NCBI GenBank assembly: GCA_963575745.1
Contig: CAUYUJ010009558.1
Span: 122,501 to 186,500, forward strand
DNA: 64,000 bases
From: Prorocentrum cordatum
Taxonomy: Eukaryota; Sar; Dinophyceae; Prorocentrales; Prorocentraceae
Direction: 5' to 3'
Positions 27,809 through 39,800 of this stretch are shown in pieces (position 1 is the stretch's first letter; every line of letters begins with the position of its first letter). Position numbers and translations under genes: made by a program. The notes under the pieces were generated by a model. It was not told the origin of the DNA. It saw nothing but the letters and a program-made list of their open reading frames with translations, and searched no databases.

Positions 27809-30800
27809 GGAGGAGGAGGAGGAGGAGGAGGAGGCGGGAGAGGAGGAGGAGGAGGAGGAGGAGGAGGAGGAGGAGGAGGCTGCCCCGATACGCGACGCGC
27901 GACACGGAGCCCAGCACGCTGATTGCAAACGCAGGCCTGGCGCGATAGTAGCTCGCCAGGACGCGGGCAGGCACGTGCCGAGCCAGCACGCAGCGCGTGG
28001 ACACGGACGTGCTGCACGCGGAAGGCGCTGCTGCGCTTCTAGGGGGCAAACAGACCTACCTCGCTTTTGACCACCCTCGCTTCCAAGAGATACCAAGCGA
28101 TGCCAAACTGCGGCCTGTGCTGGTCAGGCCGCTTGACGAGCAGGCGAGTGGTATGACTTGGTTTTGCCTAGAAGCGAAAGCGGGGTAGGTAATTCACGCT
28201 CTGAGCTCCAGGACGCGCGCAGCAGAGCAGCTCAGGCAAGGGGCCTTCGAGAGTTGCACGACGCGCTTCGCGGCCAGGCCAGCCAGCGAGTGACGACTGC
28301 ACGCGCCGCGCCCGTGAGGGGCCCCGACGGGCCCGCGGATCCCTGGGCAGCCCGCCTCGCGCTCTCGGGCGGGGCTCGCTCGAGTGGAGGAGCGGAAGGC
28401 CCAGACCTCTGACGCCGTGCTGTTTTCGCAACGTCGACCCCCAGAGGTCTGGATCCCTCCCCCGGGGCCAGTCCTTCCTCCCGAATCGTTCTGCTGACGG
28501 CCCCGAGGCCCGGCAGACACCTCCCGCCACGGTTCTTTCACAGCGCGAGGGGCTCTGGGGAGCCGCGTGGAAACGAACGCTCGGAACTCTGGCTCGGCGC
28601 TGGGCTGGCGCGCGGAGCGCGCCAGGGGCGGCGCGTCGGAGGCGCCACCAGGTGGGGCGTGCCCAGCACCGATCCAAGGAGAGAGCCGCGCGGAGCTCCG
28701 ACAATGTGTGTTCATGCGTTTGTGCTCCTCTGTTCTCCTCGACGAAGGGGGCCGTGTGCCTTGCAAAGGTGCGCTACAGTGTGTACAGCATTAAGTCGGG
28801 CGCGTCCCCCATACAGGTTTTTTTGATGAGCAATGAGAAACATGTTTAAAGCATGCTGAAAAACTAGCAATGCTCAACACATCGTGCCCAGACTATTTTT
28901 GACTATTCGTATTTTTCAATATCCCTCCTGTAGAGGGGCAGGCCCGACTTAAGTATAGCACCGCATCGCAAGACCCGTGGCCTGTCTTCTCGCGGCGGAG
29001 ATAAGCCGTCGGCGCGTCAGAACGCAACGGAAATGTCACGACAGTCGGACCGCATCCGCGAGCGACAGCAGACGAGGAGGACGAAGACCAGGAGAAGGAG
29101 GAGGAGGAGGAGCGAGGAGGAGCGAGGAGCGAGGAGGAGGAGCGAGGGGGAGGAGGAGGAGGAGGAGGAGGAGGAGGAGGAGGAGGAGGAGGAGCGAGGG
29201 GGAACGAGGCGAAGGGGCGGGGGCGCTGTGCGGAGAACCCCATCTGGCCCAAACGGCCACTCGGGGGGGGGGGGGAAGCATCGCTCGAGGCAGGAGGTTT
29301 TTTGGTCCCTGGGCCCCGCCCGCGCGGCCTCCCACTCCGCCATGTTCGCGAGGGCGCGGCAGCCCTTCCGCTGGACGCCCGTCTCCGCCTGGTTCCTCTT
29401 CAGCGCCTGGGCCCGGGCGGCTGGGGCTGCGGGCCGGGCCCGCGGAGGGGAGGGAGGAGGGAGGAGGAGAGTAGTGAATGGTGGCAATGGGCGCCTTAAG
29501 GTCTTGAAGGCCTGGGTTGTGGAGGTACAGTCGGGGCCTTGACCTAAGAAACCCTAAAGAAGGAACGAGGCCCCTTTTTTCCATAAGTTGAAAGTCGATT
29601 TCCCATCGAAAACTTAAGGAAAACCTGAGGCAAGCTGTGAAACACTCAAGGAACACGGAGCCCCTTCCCAACGAAAATGGTTCCTTCTTCAGCGACCCGA
29701 CTGTACGCTGGCGCCCCTCCCCACGGCCGTCTTCGTTGGCCGAGGGGCCGTAGGGAGAGCCTCGGCGGAGGAATGATAATAGTAAGAAACGCCCTCTTCC
29801 TGGAATACGGGAATACGCCACGCCCGTATACCCTCTTGAAGGACAACTTGCCTGGACAAAGAAACCTGATTGCATGATTGTGAGGGAGAGCGGCGACGCG
29901 CGACGATTACAGCAGGCCTCGCCTCCCCAGAGCTCATGCATCTCCCTCTTCTTCTGCAAGCGAGGAGTAACGATAGGACGGAACTGGCACATGGGGGGTG
30001 GAACATCGGCCTGGAATCGGCGATACATCGCCGGTATATCGGCGATAGGCCCCCGATGAGGAATCCGCTCGCTCCTGGGCGGGGTGGGTCTATGAGGAAC
30101 CAATCGGCGGTAATTGTGTGATTAAGGATTGATGTCTTCCCCCCAGAGCCCGTCCCCGTGCCTGGTGGCTCTCGGGCAGTGACTCGGCTCTCCGGCAGCC
30201 GTTCGGGACGTGCCTGGCTCGCCCCCTCTCGCTCTCTCGTGTGAGGCGCAGCTGCTGGGAAACACCCCGAGGGCAGAAACCCGCCGAGAACCGACGGAAC
30301 CGCCCGAAAGCCTCCGGCCTTGAACCTCGGAGCCGAAACTTCCCAGGGATCCGATGTCGTGACTTGTTTCGATGCGCGGCCCCCAGAAGTCTGGACCCAT
30401 TCCCCAGGGCCCGTTTCTCATCCCGAGGCGTGTCTGGACGGTCCCGAGGCCCGGCGAGGGCCCCTGGGGGCCGAGACTTGAGAAAAAAACTTCCGTCTCG
30501 AGTTTTTCAGGGCGCGGGACCTCTGGGCTCCACGGCTCCGACCGCTGCCCCCGCCCGAGCGTTGCGAGGGGGTGCCGAGGCTGAGGAGCGTCCCCCGCGC
30601 GCACGGGCCCAGGGCACCGCACGCACGGACGGGCAGGGGGGGGGGGGGCCTCGGCGCCGCGGCCCCCGAGAGGGGCCCCCGCGGAGCACACCCCCGCCTC
30701 CTCCTCTTCGGCCCGCTCCACCTGCCTCCTCCACCTCCATTCCCTCCTCCTCCATCCCTCCCTTTCGCCTCCTCCTCCTCCTCCTCCTGCCTCCTCCTCC

Positions 30801-33800
30801 TCCTCCGTCCTCCTCCTCCGTCCTCCTCCGCCTCCTCCTCCTGCTTCCTCCTCCTCCGCCTCCTCCTCCTCCTGCTTCCTCCTCCTCCGTCCGCCTCCTC
30901 CTCCTCCTTCTCCTCCTCCGTGCTCTCATCTTTCTCTTCAACCTCCTCCTCCTCCTCCTCCTTCTCCTCCTCACTATCATCCTCATCCTCCTCCTCTTTC
31001 CTGATCGGGGGGCACCGAGCCCTCGCGCTCCGCCCGTGCGCGAGAGCTGCGCACAAGAGTGCCAGCGACGCAGGGCGCCCCAGAGGCCCCAGCTCACGGC
31101 CCCCGCTGCTGCGGCACCATTCCTCCCTATACTTCGATTGGGCACGCCCTCCTGCAGGCGGAGTTTGAATGAAGACAACAGATAATGAGACCAGATGCAA
31201 AAATAGCCAAACATGGTCGAAAAGTGGCCCCCCTATTGTTTGCTTTGACCCCTTTTGAATACTCCTCCTGTAGAGGGACATGCCCGACTCGGCCATATAT
31301 ACCCCCTCCTCCTCCCCACCGCATGACCCCCCCGTTCGGCGTTCGGCACGCTGGGCCTCGCAGACCACGGTAATGCCCCCTCTCGTGATGATGGCCTCCT
31401 GCAGGAACTCCAGCCGCGCGAGGATGGACATCACCTCGCAGCCAGACTCCTGGATGCGGATGTCGTCCACCAGGGCGCGCATCGTCGTGATAACCAGCTC
31501 CAGGAGGTCGCCGCACATGTACTGGACGTCGTCTGGCGGGACCGAGCCGTAGCACAGCGCGACGAAGGCCTTGAAGCCATAATAGAGGAGGCCGCTGTCC
31601 TCAGAAGACGCGAAAAGGTATCGATGCCGCTACCCTTCCCTCGCTTCCTCCTCTCCAGGCCTCCAGGCAGGCCCTCGTCGGCACGGCTGGACTCGCCTCG
31701 AAATTATGGTCAGAACGCACACCGGTACCTTTGGTTTCCCCACGTCCTGGGGAAATTGCATGATCGCGGTCACGACTAGGCTGCAAATGCCAATGTTCAC
31801 CAGTAGCTGCTTTATGTCCGTATCCAGCGCAGCCACCGCGATGAGCTTCAGAATCTGCTTGACTGCCACCGCGGCACCTGCGTTCAGCATCTGCTGCAGC
31901 GAGGAGTAGATGATCTGAACACCGGTCTGCGCCTCGACCCCGCTGCCGACCGAGCATGTCCCGATCTGCGCCTCTCCAGAGCTCGGACAATCCCCCGACT
32001 CCAGGCATACCGTTTGACCCGAGGCTTCGTCTGCGAGGCGGGGGTATATCGAAATTGGACTGACTGGGACGAGGGGCAGCAGTCGGCTAGGGGATGGACT
32101 ACGTCATGGACTTAGCATAAACCTTGGTTGCCACGTCGAGTCTACGAACATCAATCTGTAGGATGCTCTACAGACCTGCAAGATCATACGGATGTTTGTG
32201 TTGCAGGCTCGACGAACGAGCTAAGTTTGGAGTAAATCGACGCCATGGAACCCCAGAGGGCGGTGGCTGTGGATCAAAGCTCGGCCCCAGAGCGCCCGAA
32301 GATGTCCACTGCCACCGCCTGCCGGAGAGCCCCCGAGCGTCCGTCACCCGGGCGGAGGTCATCAATGAGCCCCCGCCTCTGCTGCATCCCCGCCGCGGAT
32401 TGCCTCCCCGCCGCCCTCCGCACAACACCTGCTCGAAACTGCACACTGCCTCGAGCAGGCCCCGCCCGAGAGGGCACACGTGGGGCCGCCGCCCTCCGCA
32501 CATCAACTGCTCGAAACTGCACACTGCCTCGAGCCATCCGCGCCCGAGAGGGCACCCGCTGGGCCCGGCGGCCGCGGCCTGCCACCGTCCGTCGCTGGAG
32601 GCACACGCGCGGGGGGACCTGCCGGCACATGCTGGGCCCGGCGGGCGCGGCATGCGCAGGGTGCGCGAGGCGGGACGGGAGCTCCTCCTCCTCCTCCTCC
32701 TCCTCCTCCTCCTCTTCCTCCTCCTCCCTCCTGCTTCCTCCTCCTCCTGCTTCCTCCTCCTCCTCCTCCTCCTCCTGCTTCATCCTCTTCCTCCTCCTCT
32801 TCCTCCTCCTCCTCCTCCTCATCCTCCCCCTGCTCCTCCTCCTCCTCCTCCTCCTCCTCCTGCCTCCTCCTCCTGCCTCCTCCTCCTCCTCCTCCTCCCC
32901 ACTTGGTGCTTGCACTTTAGGGGCCCTTATACTTCGCTTCTGAGGCCGCTGCGCTCCCGTGTCGGTCCGGCCGGGCTCGTGGCCGCCCGTCGCCCCGCAC
33001 TGCTGCTTTTTGGCGTCGCCGTTTGCGTGGCCCGGCGCTGCTCGTTGCACTCGCCATCGCTCGGACGTCCCCTCCCCGTGTTTTTGCCGGTTTCGTGCGT
33101 GGTTTTTTCGCCAAATGATCAAGGATGTTCCTCGATGGTCCTCGCCGAAAGAAACATTCACACGTCCGAGCGATGCCAAGTGCGCTGCTCTTTGCGTTGC
33201 CTCGCCGCGCTCTGAGCCACGACGCGCTGCTTTTTTTGCACGGCTCTGCTTTTTTTGCACGCGCTGATCGGCATTTTGCTTTGCGCCGTGCTGCATCGGT
33301 TGTGCTGCCCTGCATGGCGCTGCTCTGCGCAGCATTCCTCTACATGTTGCGTTGCATGGCTCTGCATGTTGGCTTGCGTTGCTGTGCATCGCATTGTACT
33401 GTTTTGCATAGCTGTGCATCGCAAAGCGTTGTTGCGCATCGCATTGCGTCGCATTGCATGGCTTTGCATTGCAATGCCTTGCTCTGCATTGATCTGCAGC
33501 GCGTTGCCTTGGTTTGCATTGCGTTGTGCTGCGTTGCATCACGTTGCATCGCACTGCATTGCGTTGCATTGGTTTGTATTGCGATGCATTGCTTTGCATC
33601 GCATTGCATCACATTGCTTTGCATGGCTTTGCATCGCATTGCGTTGCCCTGCATCGCTTTGCGTTGTGATGGATTGCTTTGAATTTGAACTGCCTTCCAT
33701 TGCTGTATCTTTGTTTGAGTTGGATTATCAGCATTGGTTTGCATCGTTTTGCATCGTATTGTATGTGGTGACCTCGGAATCCCCAACGACATCACGCGAC

Positions 33801-36800
33801 GTCCGTCACAGCACAGTTTTGTGACCTCGAAGGCCGCTCGAAACTTCCTCGGAGAACGACCCGAGGCCCAGAATCGCGTGGCCACCTAAAATTCCCACTG
33901 AGCCCCGACGAACTGTTTTCCTCAGACCTTCTGGGCCCCCCGCTATTCTTAGCGCCTCCGCGCGCCATCCCTAGGGAAGCCAAGAGGTACCCATACCGCT
34001 ACTCCATGGACCTCTCCAGGGGTGCGTTCTGATGAGAAGTCCGAAGCAAATCCGGCGGTGCCGACGAGAGCCTCCCTGGAGGCCCAACAAAGGCGGGCGG
34101 TATGCGTACCTCTCCCTCCTCTGCTTCTCGGGGGCCCGCTACATTCAGCGCCTCCGGGACCAGGGGCCCGTTTTCTGCTGCGCAGCGCCTTCGCCTCGTC
34201 GAGGTCGCACAGGATGGCGAGCGCGGCACAGGCCTGCTCCTGCGTGTGCTGGTCACTGGGGTGGTTGAGCATCGCCGCCAGCAGGACGCTCACGCCGCCG
34301 GCGTTGAGCACCAGCGTCTTGCAGGCGTCTGGCCCCGCGAACATCCCCAGGGCATAGCACCTCAGGGAGGCAAATCCTCGGAGGTCTTCGCGGGAACGAG
34401 GGAGGGCTGTGGAGCCCGGTTTTAAAGGCCATCGAGCCAGATCAGGCCCGGGATCGAGTTAGAGTAGGCGGGATCGAGGCGGATGATTCATCCGCCTCGA
34501 TCCCGCTTCATTGAAGCGGGCTTGAGCCGGATTGCGTGAGCGGTATGAAGCTAGATTAGGCCAGTAGTCGACCAGGGGGTGTACCAGCGCCGACTCAGAA
34601 TGTACTCTCCCAAGAGTTGCATCCTAGAGCACCCGTTCATCTGCACGGATGCCTCCTGGGAGCAGGCCCTCATTGTGTTCATAATGGCCTCCAGGCAGCC
34701 CATCTGGATCATGTGGGACACGATCTCGCTCGACATGGCGAGACCCGACAAGATCCGCAGGCCGTGCTCCTGTACTGCGACTTCGTCCGGGAACCGCCTC
34801 ATCACGTTCAGCACCATCTCCACGCCCTGGAACTGCATGATGGACGGGCGGCACTCCGCATGAGTGGCGAGGTTAGCCAGCAGGTTCAGCCCCTGCGCTA
34901 CGAGGCCGATGGTGTCCTCGTCGACCTTCCCCGAGGAGGACGCGTGGTTGATCGCGTTGACGACCGCCGGGATCCCCTGCGCATTGAACAGCAGCGACTG
35001 GGTCGCGGGGTTGCCGGACGTGAGGATCGCGAGGCAACGAAGCCCGCACTCCTGCACATTGAAATCGCCATTGTAGGCCTTCCAAGGAGGTGTTCACAAC
35101 GGCCGCCCAACACGGATCAGGCAAAGAGCGGAGCAGAGTCACGATCGAGAGCTCACTGCACCCAGGTGGAGAAGGAGGAAACGGAGCAGCAGGTCGTGAG
35201 AAACCGACCAAAATGCCAAGCGCAAAACAAGTGGTCAAATCGCACCGACCGCAATTGCTGGCGACCCGTAAGTCCGCAGGCGGGAACGGTTTAGGTTTTG
35301 CATAGGGCCACCCCGTCTTGTTCCGCGAGGACGACTTCCCTGGCTCCATTTCCAAGTCTCCTCCCTGGGTGTCGGGTGTTGCTAGAGTTGCCCCTGGCCC
35401 AAGGTGCCCCCAGGATTTCCAAGGAGGCCCCCACGGCCTCCAGAGCACCCCTCGGGAGGCCCAGGTGGCCCCGGGGGCTCAAAAACGGAGGAAAGGCTTG
35501 GGGCACCTGGGGCCAGGGGCACCTTGAGCAACCCCCGAGGGTTCCTCCTGGCGCCCCCTCATACCATATCACTGCGCATGAGGGCATGGCATTGCACTGC
35601 GCAGCATGGCACGGCATAGCATGGCAGAGCCAGCCACACCGTGGCAGTGGTGGTGAGGGGCTCGCTCTGGGCTTAGGAGCGCGTCGAGGCAAAACGAACC
35701 CCGCCAGAGGGCCTTGGAGGCGGCCGGGCCGCATAAACTGGCTGGGACCACAGAAACTCGGTCAGGAGGGGGGATAGAGCCCACACAACTCAAAATCGGT
35801 CCCTGGACGCCCTCCTGGGAGCCATCTGGTGCAGTCTTTCCCTTTGGGATCCGCTTTTGACACCCCTGCGGCCCGAAAACGGCCCCCAGAGGCCGAGAAC
35901 GGCCCCCAGAGGCCGAGAACGGCCTGCCAGAGGCGGAAAGAGACGACACACCTTCCCGAAGCCAGCGCCTCGAACCTCCCCCCTGTCCTGCTGGCCGGAA
36001 CCGGTGCGGGGCCGCCTCGGCCGATTCCAGTCGCTCTGGGCCCAAATCGGCGAGGACAGTACGCGGCCGCGCCTCCTCTGCGCGAGGATTGAGACGCCAA
36101 GCCCAGGGGAGAGCAGTAGCACACGTGTCCAGGGGCGTCGATGGCCCATGCTTTCGACCAGGCCTCTAGGCGAATGCGTGTGTAATGCCCGCCCCTGGGC
36201 GGTTCGCCCCCAGTCGTCGCCTCCGATGATGGGCCTGGTTTCCACCGCCACCACCATAAGGTGGAGGAAAAAAGGGGCTCCTCCTCCACCCTCTTCTTCT
36301 TCCTCCTCCTCCTCCTCCTCATGCTCCCCCTCCTTCCCCCCTCCAACTAATGGTGATGGCAATGGAAAACAAGCCAATCATCCGAGGCTTGGGCCCGTCG
36401 ACACCGCTCGCCTGCAGCCCCCTGGTGTGAGCCCCGGCCCGCCCAATTTCCGCTGCCGGCTGGGCGATCTCCCACGGGCCCCCCCTCCCCCGCTGAGGGG
36501 GAGCGATGGGGGGGGGGACCCATGGGACGCACAGAGACATACTGACGCTATGTGTCCTCCTCGGAGGCGCGCGTCCGACCCGAACATGTAACATGCCCAT
36601 ATTTTAGTGAATCGCTTCCCGCGCGCCCGCCACGACGCATATACTATACGATGTCTCGGTGCGCGCGTCGCCCGTTGGGGGCGACGCACACATAGTATTA
36701 GTATCTTGGGATGGCGCCGAGACCAGTGCATGCTGAACGATCTCTTCCACGACGAGTTCATCTGGAAGAGCGGTCTTCTGGACGAACTCGTCCAGATGAC

Positions 36801-39800
36801 GTTGCCCGGATGAGCTCGTCCCTGGATGCAGTTGTGTGCGGGCGACCTCGTCTCTGATTGAACTCGCCCCCCCGCTGAGGGGGAGCGATGAGCGCTGGTC
36901 ACGAGCAACAAACATATCCGTACGCATCCGCGCCCTCGCGGTCTGGACTGTGGGGCGCGATCCCGCGGATGCGCGGTCGCGCGGATACGTTGCCCGCGAC
37001 GCACCCGCGAAGCGACGCCCCGTGCCCGCGGGGTCCTGGCCCGGGGGCCCGGCCCGCGAGGCCGAGGATGCGGACATGCCTTCCGCCCACGACATGAAAG
37101 GAGGGGAACTGGAGTGGAACAGATCCGTCATTCGGTGGGAGCCATGAAAATCCCCCCCCCCAAACCAGCATCTGAGAGGGAGCCGATCCGGGAGGATCAC
37201 GGGCAGCCCGTCGCCTCCATGGTCCGCAGGATGACGGGGATCACCCCGAGGTCGGCGAGCTGGGCCTTGCACTCGTCGTGCCCGGCCAGCTCCGCCAGCA
37301 TGCCCAGGCCGTGGTAGACCACCTGCGAGTCACCCGCGTGGCACGTCAGGGCCTGGACCGCGGCCTTGAGAGGAGGTCCCAGAGATCCAGCGCACTGAAA
37401 AAATCAAGACGGAGGCTTTTCGCAAATTTCGGCCCTCAGGGGCCCTCGCCGGGCCTCGGGGCCGTCAAAAAACGACTCAGGATGAAAAACCGGTGCTGGG
37501 TAATGGGTCAAGACTTCCAGGGACCGCGTATTGAAAAAATCACGACATCGGATCTCTTGGGTGTAACGCGCTTCTTCAGCGCTTCGCCGTAACGCACGTG
37601 ACCGGGAGCGCCCCCTCTGTGCTGGTAACGTCGCGATTCGCGGCGGCGCCGCCTGGGAATGGCTAGGGGTAACTCTCGGACGGCGCCGGCGCAAATCGAT
37701 CTACGGGCCCCTGCCGCCCTCCTCCCTGGTAACGGCTGCTGTCGTGTAAGGATTAAGACAAAAAGCTGTCTCGTGGCATCAAGGTATCGCACACAGTCGC
37801 GCACACACGCACAGGCCCAGGCACAACAAGCACAAATGCAATCATATGTTCTTATCCCTATTCCTACATGTCTGATACCCGGGAGAAGGGTGGAAGAACC
37901 CACTCACACGATAAAAACAGAGCTCCCGGATCCCTCGCCCAGAAAGCGCCTCTAGATGCCCTCAAGAAGCTTCCGTGCGGCACCCAAGAGACAGCGAAGG
38001 GTTCGCAGAGAAGGGCAAGAACCATAATGATGGGGAGAAAGATGAACAAAGAGAGAATGATGAAAAGGGGGATCACGAGAACAAACGTGGGCACAATTAT
38101 CCGCAGTTAATTATTGTGTATGTTACGTTGGTTATCCTCTCTCTCTCTCTTGATCCCTTTCCTTCTCCCTCTCCCCCTCTCTCAAACTATCTCGCTCATT
38201 TCGCCTGCATGCGTCACTTGAAGGGCCAAGGTGCATGGCGCATCGCAGCCTTCTGTACATATATTGTCGAAACATGTGTGTATTACTGTGTGCGTATGCG
38301 TAAGTGTGCCTGCGTGTGTAGGTTCACAGGCTCGCACAGGTTTCGTAACGCCAGCACGTGGATCCAGCCGCATGCCTACCAACAGAAACAAAAAACACAG
38401 AATGTGACGCAAGCTCCACCGAAGTTCCCCCCCGTCAAACCCCTGTGCTAGGAGCAAGGACAAGGCGACACCAACACCACCAGGGCGAGGAGATGCTAGG
38501 AGCAAGGGGGGTCTCCATGGTGGTGCGGTCCCACCCTCTCGCTCGAGACATCACCTATCTCCAGAGCGGGGAGCCTCGTGGACCTCCTCGGTGCAGGTGG
38601 CCCCGGCCCCACTGGCCGATTTACCCCCCTGGATGGGGTTACAGGTCGTTCCCTTCGGGTTTCAAGGGTTGCATCATTAACTGGGGTGGCAATTTGGGGG
38701 GGGCCTCGAAGGGGATGGGGATGGGAATGGCGCTTGGTTGAACGATGCCCGAATGAGGCCGGCTGCCCTCGCGGCCGTGTGGTGTTGAGGGCCCATTCCC
38801 AGTGCCAGGCCTTCGCGCCCTCCAGCCGGATGATGTCGCCAGCGTACTGGGGGTTAAAGCACAGGGGCTGCAGCGCCGTGAGGGCGTAGCGGTTGACGTT
38901 CGGGTCCTGCGTGGGGCCAGGACTGGGTCGGGCATGTCCTCCGACAGTAGGATTTTTTGAAAGAGAGTGGAGAATAGCCAAAAGCACACACACACACACA
39001 AAAAACGAATCAACAATTACTTGAAACATCGTCCCAGGATTATTTTTGGACTCTTTTTGGATATCCCTCATGCAGAGGGACATGCCCGACTTAGAGCCAG
39101 GAACCCGCGTCGACGTCCGCCAATCCCCCCCTCCCGTCGGCGGGGGGGTGAGCAGGGGGGACAGCGGGGACAAGGGGGTTCACATCCACAGATGCTACCT
39201 GCTTACTCCCTGGGGGGCGGTGAAACCCCCAGGGGACTGAAGAGGAGATCATTCAATCCGACCCCGAAGTGGACTCGCGATCTTCCTCATCAAGAGACCC
39301 GTGCCGTTGAAGCCCATCACACACCATGGGGCCCGAGGGCCCTCGACCAGAGACACGGTCCCTGACGGCGTGGGGCAGAGAAAGGGACTCCTCCTCCCCC
39401 CGACACGACGACCTGGACGACCCAACACCACCTCCCATAGTTGAGGGCGCTGAACTGGCGGCTGCCTGCAAACTCCGCACGTGTGGGGTCTTGGCGCTGC
39501 GTCCTGGGGAAAGCTCTGCATGGCGTGGATGAGCGCGTCGATCCCCCCCTTCTGCGCGATGTCCTCGCGCCACTCGGGGGACGAGGCCGCCAGGGCGTGC
39601 AGCGCCCAGCAGCCGTACTGCTGAACGCGCGGGTCCATGTTGAACGAGTTCAGATTCTTAACGATGGGCTCGACTGCCCCGAGCCGGTGCAGCTCGGTAC
39701 AACACTCTGGGTACTGGGCGGCCGAAGCGATGAAGTGGTTCGAGTACTGCTGGATGATGGGGTCATCGGGGAAGTTTTGCATGGCCGTGATGACTGGCTC

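Noticed and set aside
27997-28188. 63-codon plus-strand frame with ordinary-looking composition
   Set aside because: It is short, has no domain, lies within intron 9 and has no visible splice partners.
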